From: Eimeria necatrix
Lineage: Eukaryota > Apicomplexa > Conoidasida > Eucoccidiorida > Eimeriidae
NCBI RefSeq assembly: GCF_000499385.1
Contig: NW_013655129.1
Coordinates: 5,001 to 44,414, forward strand
DNA: 39,414 nucleotides
Direction of reading: 5' to 3'
Part shown: piece after piece, positions 30,393 to 39,414 of the stretch
Layout: every line of letters starts with the position of its first letter
How positions within the stretch are numbered: position 1 is the stretch's first letter
Program-made: the position numbers and the translations under genes
The notes under the pieces: model-generated
Databases searched by the model: none
What the model saw: the letters and a program-made list of their open reading frames with translations, nothing else
Told to the model about the DNA's origin: nothing

Positions 30393-31681
30393 ACTCTCAG
30401 ACTGTTTGCAGTGTGAGGGCATTGAATGGACATGCCAATGCCTTTTTTGTCTAAAAGAATGATCCAGAACGGAAAATCGAAGAATATCTCCCAATGTTTC
30501 ATCGTTTTATGCTAAAGAGTGATGAAGATGAAGCTTTTTGTAGTGCCTGCATAGGGATGTAACGAGCAGGTGCCGGCAATGCATGCCATGTGCTGCCAGT
30601 TTCCATTTTTGATATTTTCCAGACATATGCTTGTCTACTAAGGCTAACTATTTTCCGTCTAACTTCAACACTCTGCCTGCGTCCTAGTGTGTGTAGCCGT
30701 CTCGGTGATTTCGTTGTGTTCTATACCGTGGCTACCTGTTTGGACAGGTTGAACGTCCTCAGGCCGGGTCACTTCAAATGGGCAGGCTTCTTTCATGGTA
30801 CTTTTTTGCTTCCTTACTAGTCAGAAAAATGCACAAATGAAAATGATTGCAGGCATTTTGGATGTAACGCCTTGGAGAGGTATCCTGTCTCGGCTGTGTC
30901 CCGTAGAGAGGTGCCAAGGTGTTTCAATACCTATTCGAAGGAGAACGACTCGTTCAGTAGTTTTTCCATCTCTGGTGTTGCAATTTCTCGTTTTCTTAGC
31001 ATATAGTCCTACGTTATCGATCGCTCAACTCCTAATTCACTAGTGCCACTCCACGCTTTCGCTTCGGGTCCACACCACATAATGCAGCGTAGATGGACCC
31101 CACCCATAAATGAACTCAAGGCAGCCCATCCACCGCACAGCGAGCATATCCTGGGAGCTAGTGTGAGGGAAGAGAGTAGCAAATCCTGCCTCTGCTGCCT
31201 CGTGCATTGAATGTCCATGGTGTTACCACCCGTGGAAGAAACGCCAATCAACAATTTCTTTGTCTGTCGTTTTATTCTTTCGCTTTTCATCAGACCAGTG
31301 GACGTGTTTTACTATATGTTGTATCTAACAGTTGTCTGGGCATGAATTTAAACCAGTCACGGTGAAACTGTGTCCTCGCCGGTGTAGATCTTTACGGGTT
31401 CGGCAGTGACCGCTAGCCCGCCCTGCGGATGTGACGAACGTTAAAAAAGCACATGTAACATGCTTGAAACAAAACTTAATACCATTGTACTTAGCGCAAT
31501 TTGCCGTGTAGAGGAAGATTGAGGAGAAAAGAAAGACACCAGGACAAGGGCAGCCACGCAAACCCGACCCACGATTGTCTCCTTCGCGCTCATTCATTTG
31601 ACAGAAAAACAGAGTTCGCCAGGCCCCTCCAGAATTTGTTCCTCCGTTTTGTCTTGTCTGGCGTCTTTTTAAGTACTAAAT
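30393..31681. other. Spacer between SAG copies 2 and 3
   Basis: At about 1.29 kb it is one of the two longest complete spacers. It keeps the 3' flank block (about 30603), the CACAGCGAGCATATCCTGGG block (about 31136) and the conserved upstream block of copy 3. No gene is supported. Confidence 0.6.
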
Positions 31682-32826
31682 ATGTTTCGCCTCGTCTCTG
31701 TCCCAATCATTTTTGTGTCCGTGTTCTGTGGACATGAGGCGGTAAGGGCTGCCGTAACTGGGACGGCAGGTAAGCTCATTAATCCTGTCTTTTCGTAGAT
31801 TTGACCCGAACAGTTTGATATTTGGGCTTGGGCAGTATATTACGTCACGGTGTTCGAGTATGTGCCTCGAATTTTCTCTGCAGTAAGCCTTGATTGCTTG
31901 GCCGAGATGAACGAGGTGAGGGAAGCTGCGGGACTTGCTGCGTTTGGGAACGCAACTGCTAATGGACAAGTACTGCCGGAACCCTCTGTCCGGACAAATA
32001 CGATAGTAGCTGCAACTTTGTGGAACGAAATCTGCGTAGAAATAACAGGGGTAAGTTGTGCCGCAATCACACATAGACAACGAGTATCTTGTTTGTGCTC
32101 TGAGGTGCTTGTAGAAGAGATGCTACGTTTGTTTGATTGTTTATTCATTTACACGAAGGGTGACAGCGATGGTACTGAAGCCAAAAAGCTACAGGGAACG
32201 TTCGCCTACTACCCCGGCAATAAGGACTGCAAGGCGGCAGTGCAGTACTGGAAGGATGGGTTTTCGCTCTTCAAAAACCAGCTGCCTCCAACGTACACAA
32301 CGTCGAATACCCCTTCAGTGTACACCGACAAAGCCGTTTCCTTTGTCGCTCTCTACAACCCTCAGTCGAGTCCTGTAGCCAGCTGCGCCTTCGTCACCTG
32401 CACAGAACGAGGTTCATTTGCCACCCCACAGATGTTAGAAAGTCACGATGAGCGCTCAACAAGAAGGCTTCAAGGTGAAGAGGATTCTCCTACTGTCACT
32501 ACAGCCGTTGTCTGCTTAACGAACCCGGAGGCACTGACGAATGGACAAGCGCCATTTAAGTAGGAGCACACCCCAAGACTACGGATTCGGCTCAATAGGA
32601 CCCAAAGTGCATCCGAAACCTAGAATGACAGTGACTTTTGTACGCAAAATTTTCTCGCATAGAGCTTAGTGGTGCATTGTTTTGTGTCTGGATTTGCAGG
32701 GAAGAGGTGTGGCAGAAGATTGTTCAAGCTATAGTTGGTACTGAGGAGAGCAACGGAGTTTCTCCAGTCAGGCCGTCATTGGCAGTTGGCTTCATAATGA
32801 TGTTTTTCGCCTACGGTCTTTTTTAA
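31682..32826 (+). CDS. SAG: SAG-family GPI-anchored surface antigen, copy 3
   Basis: Exons 31682-31769, 31884-32050, 32159-32559 and 32700-32826, 260 aa. The signal peptide carries a cysteine (FVSVFCGHEA) that should be removed with it. The mature N-terminus reads VSLDC where other copies have VRLDC. Exon 2 ends in EICVEITG and exon 3 starts GDSDGTEAKK. All six core cysteines and ERSTRRLQGEED are kept, and the last core cysteine is in VVC rather than VIC. The third intron donor is GTAGGA instead of GTAAGA, as in copies 4 and 5. The GPI signal ends FIMMFFAYGLF. It is intact in every exon, so expression is plausible. Confidence 0.93.
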
Positions 32827-33970
32827 GCTGCCAGCCTCTGTGCAGAGTGCGGGCACTGAATGGGCATGCCAATGCCTTTTTTATTCGAAAAATGATCCAG
32901 CACGGAAAATCAAAGAATATCTCCCAATGTTTTATCGTTTTATATTAGGGAGTGATGAAGATGAACCTTTTTATAGTGCCTCCATAGGGATATATCGAGC
33001 AGGTGCCGGCGATGCACGCCATTTGCTGCCAGACTCCATTTTTGATATTTTCCAGACATATGCATGCCTACTAAGGCTAACTATTTTCGGTCTTACTTCA
33101 ACACTCTGCCTGCGTCCTAGTGTATGTAGCCGGCTCGATATTCTAGTGGTGTTCTATACCGTGGCTGCTTGTTAGGACTCTCGGATGTGTCCCATAGCGA
33201 GATGCCATAGTGGTACAATCCCTATTTGAACGGGAGCGACCCGATCAACAGCTTCTTCATCTCCGGTGTTACTACTTTTTGCCTTCTTAGCATGCACTCC
33301 TGCATTATCGGCCGCCCACCTACTAATTCGCCAGCGCTATTCCACGCTTTCTCTTTCGGTACCCCACAATGCAACCTGGACGGGCCTCACACGAAAATGA
33401 ACTCGAGGCGGCCCATGGCACAGCGAGCATATCCTGGGCGCTGATGTGACGGAAGAGGGTAGCAAATTCTGTCTCAGGTGTTTTGCGCATTGAATATCAA
33501 TGATGTTAACACCTTAATCTGAAGGGGAAAATGCTCGATGAATGTTTTCTTTGCCTGTTCTCACAGTCTTTTTCTTTTAGTCAGACCAGTGGGTGCGTTT
33601 TATGATATGTTGTACCAAGCATATGTCTGGACATGAATTTAAGCCGACTCCCGTAAAAGATTGTCCTCGTTGGTGTATATCGTTACATGTTATGCAGTGA
33701 CCTCTAGCGCGCCCTGCGGAAGTTACAAACGTGAAAAAAGCAAGTGTAACAGGCTTGAAACGATACTGGATATTAGTGTACTTAGCGCAACATGCAGTGC
33801 AGAGGGAGATGGAGGAGAAAAGGAAGACACGAAGGACAAGGGCAGCCACGCGAACCCGACCCACGATTGTCCCCTTCGAGCTGATCTGTTTGACAAAAAA
33901 ACAGAGTTCGCTTAATCCCACCAGAATTTGTTTCCCTATTTTGTCTTTTCTGGCTTTTTTCAAAACGAAT
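32827..33970. other. Spacer between SAG copies 3 and 4
   Basis: 3' flank block at about 33038, upstream block of copy 4 from about 33800. Compared with the spacer after copy 2 it lacks about 100 bases around 33175, just after the CCGTGGCTGCTTGTTAGGAC point. Confidence 0.6.
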
Positions 33971-35094
33971 ATGTTTCGCCTCGTCTTTGTTCCAATCATT
34001 TGTGTGTCCGTGTTCTGTGGACACGAGGCACTGAGCGCTACCGTAACCGGAACAGCAGGTAAGCCCATAAGTCCTGTCTTGTCTTAGAGTTGCCGTAAAC
34101 AGTTTGATATTTGAGTTTGAATATAGATTGTGTCACAATATTCCTGTAAGTGGGTCGAATTTTCCCCGCAGTAAGGCTTGATTGCTTGGCCGAGATGAAC
34201 GCGGTGAGGGAAGCTGCGGGACTCGCTGCGTTTGGGAATGCAACTGCTAATGAACAAGTACTGCCAGAACACCCTGTTCAGGAAAGAGCAATAACAGCTG
34301 AAGATTTGTGGGCCGAAATCTGCCAAAAAATGACGGGTGTAAGTCATGCGACGAGCACACCTAGACAGTGAGTAGCTTGTTTGCATTCTAAGTTGCACGT
34401 GGCAAGAAATGCCACTTTTGCTTTGTTGTTCATTCAATTATCTGAAGGGTGAAGTCGAAAGCACTGAAGCTCAGCAGTTACAGGGAACGTTTGCCTACTA
34501 CCCCGGCAACAAGGACTGCAAGGCGGCGGTGCAGTACTGGAAGGACGGGTTTTCGCTCTTCAAGAACGAATTGCCGCCAAAGTACACACAATCTAGTACT
34601 CCCACAGTGTACACTGACAAAGCCGTTTCCTTTGTCGCCCTCTATAACCCTCAGTCGAGTCCTCTAGCCAGCTGCGCCTTTGTCACGTGCACGAAAGGAG
34701 GTACCTTTGCTTCCCCAGAGGCCTTAAAAAACCAAAATGGGCGCTCAACAAGAAGGCTTCAAGCTGCACAGGAAACTACTACTGCCGTTATCTGCTTAAC
34801 GAACCCGGAGGCACTTACGGAGGGACAGCCGCCATTCAAGTAGGGGCTAACCAGGACTACGGACTCAACTGAATAGGACCCAAAATGAGTCGGAAACATA
34901 GCTTTGTGCGTAATATTTCCTCATGGAGGTAAATGATCAATGCATTGTGCTGTGTCTGGATGTGCAGGGAAGATGTGTGGCAGAAGATTGTTCAAGCTAT
35001 AGTTGGTACTCAGGAGAGCAACGGAATTCCCCCCGTCAAGCCGCCATTGGCGCTTGGGTTAGTAATGTTGCTTTTTGCCTACTCGGTTTTTTAA
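33971..35094 (+). CDS. SAG: SAG-family GPI-anchored surface antigen, copy 4
   Basis: Exons 33971-34058, 34172-34338, 34448-34839 and 34968-35094, 257 aa. It is the most divergent of copies 1-4. The signal peptide has two cysteines (VPIICVSVFCGHEA), the helix after LDC reads LAEMNAVREAAGL, and exon 2 has AEDLWAEIC. Exon 3 starts GEVESTEAQQ and has PPKYTQSSTP. After STRRLQ the sequence is AAQETTTAVIC, three residues shorter than in copies 1 and 2 and without the usual GEED. Exon 4 has EDVWQ, SNGIPPVKPPLALG and ends LLFAYSVF. All six core cysteines, splice sites and phases are intact. The change directly after the RRL site may alter the new N-terminus of the small chain. Confidence 0.92.
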
Positions 35095-36145
35095 ACTATC
35101 AGCCTCTGTGCAGTTCGGGGGCACTGAATTGGCGTGTCAATGCCCGTTTCATCCCCCAAAAAAATAATCCAGCATGGAAAATCAGAAAACATATCGCAAT
35201 GTTCCATCGTTTTACGTTAGAGAGTGATGAAGATGAACCTTTTTATAATGCGTGGGATATAAAGAGCAGGTGCCGGCGATGCACGCCAAGTTCTGCCAGT
35301 TTCCATTTTTGATGTTTCCCAGAGTTATGCATGCCTACTAAGGCTATTTACGGTCTAACTTCAAGAGTCTGCCTACATCCTACATAGTGCTATGGAGAAA
35401 TATCCTTTCTCGGGTGTGTCCCATGGCGAGGTTTCATGGTGTTACAGTCTCTAGTCGAATGGGAACCACCCGATCTATAATTTCTTGATCTCCGGCGCTA
35501 CTATTTTTTGCCTTCTTACCAATCATTCCTACATCGTGGACGCCCCATAATGCAGCCTAAATGGGCCTCGTACACAAATGAACTCAGGGTGGCCCATGGA
35601 ATAGCGAGCAAATGCTGGGCGCTAGTATGAGGATGGTAGCAAATGCTGTCTCAGCTGTCTAGCGCATTGAGTACCCATGGTGTTACCACCTTAATTAACG
35701 GGAAGAAAGGCCAATCAACAATATCTTTGTTTGTCATCGTATTTTTTCTGTTTTCGTCAAATGGGTGGACACGTTTTAAGATATGTTGTACCGAACTAAT
35801 GCCTGGGCATGAATTTAAACTTGTTGCAGTGAAGCGGTGTCCTCGTTGGTGCAGATCTTTACGGGCTAGGCAGTGACCTCTAGCTCGCCCTGGGAAATTG
35901 CGAACGTGAAAAAACACGTGAAACATGCTTGAAACAGAACTGGATGTTATTGTACTTAGAGCAGCTTGCCGTGTCAAGAGGGATGGAGGATAAAAGAAAG
36001 ACACGAAGGACAAGGGCAGCCACGCAAACCCGACCCACGATAGTCCCCTCCGCGCTCATCTGTTTGAGGGAAAAACAGAGTTCGCCAAGTCCCTTCAGAA
36101 TTCGTTTCTCCATTTTGTCTTGTCTAGCATTTTTTTAAAGTAAAT
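35095..36145. other. Shortened spacer between SAG copies 4 and 5
   Basis: The shortest spacer, at about 1.05 kb. The 3' flank block is degraded (CATTTTTGATGTTTCCCAGAG at about 35305, and the following GGCTAACTATTTTCGGTC is reduced), and a segment present in the other spacers is deleted near 35385. The upstream block of copy 5 is normal. Confidence 0.6.
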
Positions 36146-37287
36146 ATGTTTCGCCTCTTCCCTGTTCCAATCATTCTTGTGTCCGTGTTCTATGGACACG
36201 AGGCAGTAAGTGCTGCCGTAACTGGAACAGCAGGTGAGCCCATAAGTCCTGTCTCTTCGTAGATTTGCCCCGAAAAGTTTGATATTTGAAACCTGAGCAA
36301 GAGATTTCATCACATGTGTTGTGCATGTGCGGCAAATTTTCTCTGCAGTAAGACTTGATTGCTTGGCCGAGATGAACGAGGTGAGGGAAGCTGCGGGACT
36401 GGCTGCGTTTGGGAACGCAACTGCTAGTGGACAAGTACTGCCAGAACACCCTTCTCAAGAAGAAATAAGAACAGCTGCAGCTTTGTGGAACGAAATCTGC
36501 CAAGAAATAACAAGCGTAAGTCATGCCACGAGCACACGTAGACAATGAGCACCTTGCTTGTATTCTGAGTTGCATGTAGCAAGAGGTGCAACTTTCGTTT
36601 TGTTCTTCATTTAATTAACTGAAGGCTGATAGCGACGGTACTGAAGCTCAGGAGTTAGAGGGAACATTCGCTTACCATCCCAACGGAAAAGACTGCAAGG
36701 CGGCAGTGCAGTACTGGAAGGACGGATTTTCACTCTTCAACAACGAGCTGCCCCCAACGTACACAGAGCCAGAAAACCCTGCGGTGTACACTGAAAAAGC
36801 CATTTCCTTTGTGGCCCTCTATAACCCTCAGCCGAAGCCTGTAGCCAGCTGTGCCCTAGTCACCTGCACACAAGGAGGCGCGTTTGCTGCCCCACGAATG
36901 TTAAAAAGCCACGAAGGGCTCTCGACAAGAAGACTTCAAGGTGAAGAGGATTCTACTACTGCCGTTATCTGCTTGACGAACCCGGTGGCGCTCTCGAATG
37001 GACAAAAGCCATTCGAGTAGGAGCATAGGCCAAAGCCACAGACTTGGCTGCATAGGACCCACAGTGCATCGGAAACATAGCATGACTGTGTCTTTTGCAT
37101 GTAACATTTCCTCTCATGGAGGTAAGTGATCAGTGCATTGTGCTGTGCCTGAATGCGCAGGGAAGAGGTGTGGCAGAAGATTGTCCAAGCTATAGTTGGT
37201 ACTGAAGAGAGCAACGGGGTTTCGCCAGTCAGGCCATCATTGGCAGTTGGTTTCATAATGATGCTTTTTGCCTACGCGCTTTTTTAA
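36146..37287 (+). CDS. SAG: SAG-family GPI-anchored surface antigen, copy 5
   Basis: Exons 36146-36233, 36349-36515, 36625-37016 and 37161-37287, 257 aa. Together with copy 6 it forms a second subtype: exon 2 ends EICQEITS, exon 3 begins ADSDGTEAQE and has GTFAYHPNGKDC, YTEPENPAVYTEKAISF and PQPKPVASCALVTC, against YYP, YTDxAVSF and PQSSPLASC in copies 1-4. The STRRLQGEEDSTT site, six cysteines and GPI signal (ending MLFAYALF) are kept. The exon 3-4 junction codon is GAG (Glu) instead of Lys. Copy 5 and copy 6 share most exon 3 changes, so one is likely a recent duplicate of the other. Confidence 0.93.
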
Positions 37288-38571
37288 GCTGTCGGTCTCT
37301 GTGCAGTGTGAGGGCACTGAATTGGCATGTCAACGCCTTTTTTTATCCAAAAAAATAATTCAGCACGGAAAATCAAAATATGCCTCCCGATGTCCCATTG
37401 TTTTATGTTAGAGAGTGCTGAAGATGAACATTTTTATAGTGCCTACATAGGGATGTAACATGCAGGTGCCGGCGATGCACGCCATGTGCTGCCAGGCTCC
37501 ATTTTTGATATTTTCCAGACATATGCTTGCCTACTAAGGCTAACTATTTTCGGTCTTACTTCAACACTCTGCCTGCGTCCTGGCATGTAGCTGACTGGAT
37601 GATCTAGTGGTGTTCTATACCATGGCTGCCTGTTTGGACAGGTTGAATATCCGCAGACTGGGTCAGTCCAAGTGGGCTGGCTTCTTTCATGGCAGGTTTT
37701 AGCGTCCTTACTAGTCAGCGAAGCTTACGAATGGAAATTATTGCAGGTATTTTGAATTTAACACTGTGAAAAAATATCCTGCCGGATATGTCACGCAGCA
37801 AGGTGCCATGGTGTTACAATTCCCATCCGAAGGGGAATGATCCCATCTATAGTCTTTTCATCTCCATTGTTAGTATGTCTTGTCTCCTTAGCATGGATTC
37901 CTACATCATCATCGCTTACCTACTAACTCGTCTGTGCTATTTCACGCTTTCCCTTCGGGTACCCCATAACGGAGCGTGTATGGCCCTTGCTCATAAATGA
38001 ACTCAGGGCCGCCCATCGCACAGCGAGCATATCCTGGGCGCTAGTGTGAGGGGAGATGGTAGCAAGTCCTCCCTCAGCCGTTTCGCGCATTGGATATCCA
38101 TGGTGCTATTACCGGGACTAAAAGGGAAAAATGCTCGGTAAGCGATTTCTTTGTCTGTTCTCATATTCCTTCTCTTTTCGTCAGACCAGTGGATGCGTTT
38201 TACGATATGTTGTAAGCGAATATATCTGGACGTGAATTTAAACCAGCTGCCGTGAAAGATTGTCCTCGCTGGTGTAGATCTTTACGGGCTAGGCAGTGAC
38301 CTCTAGCTCGCCACTGGGAAATTGCGAACGTGTAAAAAAACACGTGTAGCATGCTTGAAACAAAATTGGATATTATTGTACTTAGCGCAACTTGCCGTGT
38401 AAAGGGGGATGGAGGAGAAAAGAAAGACACGAAGGATAAGGCCAGCCACGCGAACCCGACCCACGATAGTCCCCTCCGCGCTCATCTGTTTGAGGGAAAA
38501 ACAGAGTTCGCCAAGTCCCTTCAGAATTCGTTTCTCCATTTTGTCTTGTCTAGCATTTTTAAAAAGTAAAT
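37288..38571. other. Spacer between SAG copies 5 and 6
   Basis: About 1.28 kb with a normal 3' flank block at about 37502, the CACAGCGAGCATATCCTGGG block at about 38021 and the upstream block of copy 6 from about 38404. No gene is supported. Confidence 0.6.
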
Positions 38572-39414
38572 ATGTGTCGCGTGGTCTGTGTTCTAATCAT
38601 TTTTGTGTCCGTGTTCTGTGGACACCAGGCAGTAAATGCTGCCGTAACTGGAACAGCAGGTAAGCGCATTGGTCCTGTCTTTTCGTAGATTTGACGCAAA
38701 TAATTTGATATTTGAGCCTAAGAAATAGATTTATCCATAGTATTCGTGTATGTGCGTCGAATTTTCTCCGCAGTAAGGCTTGATTGCTTCGCCGAGATGA
38801 ACGAGGTGAGAGAAGCTGCGGGACTCGCTGCGTTTGGGAACGCAACTGTTGATGGACAAGTACTGCCAGAACACCCTGGTCAGGAAACAGGAAGAACAGC
38901 TGAAAGTTTGTGGAACGAAATCTGCCAAGAAATTATTAGCGTAAGCCCTCCCACGAGCACATCTAGACAATGTGCACCTTGCTTGCACCTGAATTGCATG
39001 TAGCAAGAGGTGAAACTTTCATTTTGTTGTTCACTCCATTATTTGAAGGCCGACAGCGAAGGTACTGAGGCTCAGCAGTTAAAGGGAACATTCGCTTACC
39101 ACCCCAACGGAAAAGACTGCAAGGCGGCAGTGCAGTACTGGAAGGACGGATTTTCACTCTTCAAAAATGAGCTACCCCCAACGTACACAGCTCCCGAAAA
39201 CCCTGCGGTGTACACCGAAAAAGCCATTTCCTTTGTGGCCCTCTATAACCCTCAGCCGAAGCCTGTAGCCAGCTGCGCCCTAGTCACCTGCACACAAGCA
39301 GGCGAGTTTGCTGCCCTACGAATGTTAAAAAGCCACGAAGGGCCCTCGACAAGAAGACTTCAAGGTGAAGAGGATTCTACTACTGCCGTTATCTGCTTGA
39401 CGAACCCGGTGGCG
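38572..39414 (+). CDS. SAG: SAG-family surface antigen, copy 6 (cut by the window end)
   Basis: Exons 38572-38659, 38774-38940 and 39049 to the window edge; about 26 bases of exon 3 and all of exon 4 are missing because the window ends. The signal peptide has diverged (MCRVVCVLIIFVSVFCGHQA, three cysteines). Exon 2 reads VRLDCFAEMNEVREAAGL and ends EICQEIIS. Exon 3 begins ADSEGTEAQQ and carries AYHPNGKDC, YTAPENPAVYTEKAISF, PQPKPVASC and PSTRRLQGEEDSTT, the copy 5 subtype. Five core cysteines up to VTC plus the VIC cysteine are present. Nothing suggests a pseudogene. Confidence 0.92.

Larger units (their letters stand above)
26313..39414 (+). repeat. Tandem array of 2.2-2.4 kb SAG gene units
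   Basis: Six head-to-tail units. Start codons are at 26976, 29252, 31682, 33971, 36146 and 38572, giving spacings of 2276, 2430, 2289, 2175 and 2426 bp. The flanks repeat too: the word CACAGCGAGCATATCCTGGG or a close form lies upstream of every gene (for example 26440, 31136, 33419, 38021), and TTTTTGATATTTTCCAGACA lies downstream of most. The first unit lacks the downstream-type block on its left, marking the array edge. No CAG repeats or telomere heptamers occur inside the array. The array continues past the window. Confidence 0.92.

Noticed and set aside
27530..39240. GTGTAC words inside SAG exons (for example GTGTACACC) as further copies of the palindrome
   Set aside because: They encode the conserved VYT/VYS residues and lack the full 12-bp palindrome.

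Overview
The window is nuclear DNA of a coccidian apicomplexan, almost certainly Eimeria (E. tenella or a close relative such as E. necatrix). Four things point there: pervasive CAG/CTG trinucleotide runs that are translated inside genes as long Ala/Gln/Ser homopolymers, interstitial telomere-like AAACCCT arrays, an alternation of repeat-rich and repeat-poor segments, and a tandem array of GPI-anchored Eimeria surface antigen (SAG, TA4-like) genes. All calls come from reading the sequence; no database search was run.

Layout. Positions 1-20300 are repeat-rich and hold housekeeping genes: a possible gene end at the left edge (+, 1-414); UTP6, an SSU-processome subunit (-, 2623-6156); a BAP31-like ER membrane protein (-, 8556-9137, perhaps with a last exon at 8022-8091); an F-box protein with a Cys-rich module (+, 10064-11425, 3' end unresolved); a two-AAA-domain ATPase of PEX1/PEX6 type (-, five-exon model, 12104-16604); and the microtubule plus-end protein EB1 (-, two exons, 18336-19743). 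A GC-rich island at about 23.3-25.0 kb holds a STIMATE/TMEM110-family membrane protein (+, 23604-24899). The stretches 20.3-23.3 kb and 25.0-26.3 kb are repeat-poor with no gene I can support.

From about 26.3 kb to the right edge there is a head-to-tail array of 2.2-2.4 kb units, each with one four-exon SAG gene on the + strand. Five copies are complete (257-260 aa) and the sixth is cut by the window end. All have a signal peptide, six conserved cysteines, a conserved STRRLQ site where the TA4 antigen is reported to be cleaved into disulfide-linked chains, and a C-terminal GPI signal. Exon lengths and intron phases are almost invariant.

The housekeeping genes do not form a functional cluster. 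Three observations merit most attention: (1) in the genes I could model, CAG repeats in exons lie on the sense strand while repeats in introns are mostly in the opposite, CTG-sense orientation; (2) the AAA+ ATPase looks like a peroxisomal-type unfoldase, in a lineage where peroxisomes are debated, and its degenerate first Walker A motif is split by an intron carrying eight telomeric repeats; (3) a perfect 12-bp palindrome, GTGTACGTACAC, occurs three times, and TGCATGCA is clustered upstream of the ATPase gene.
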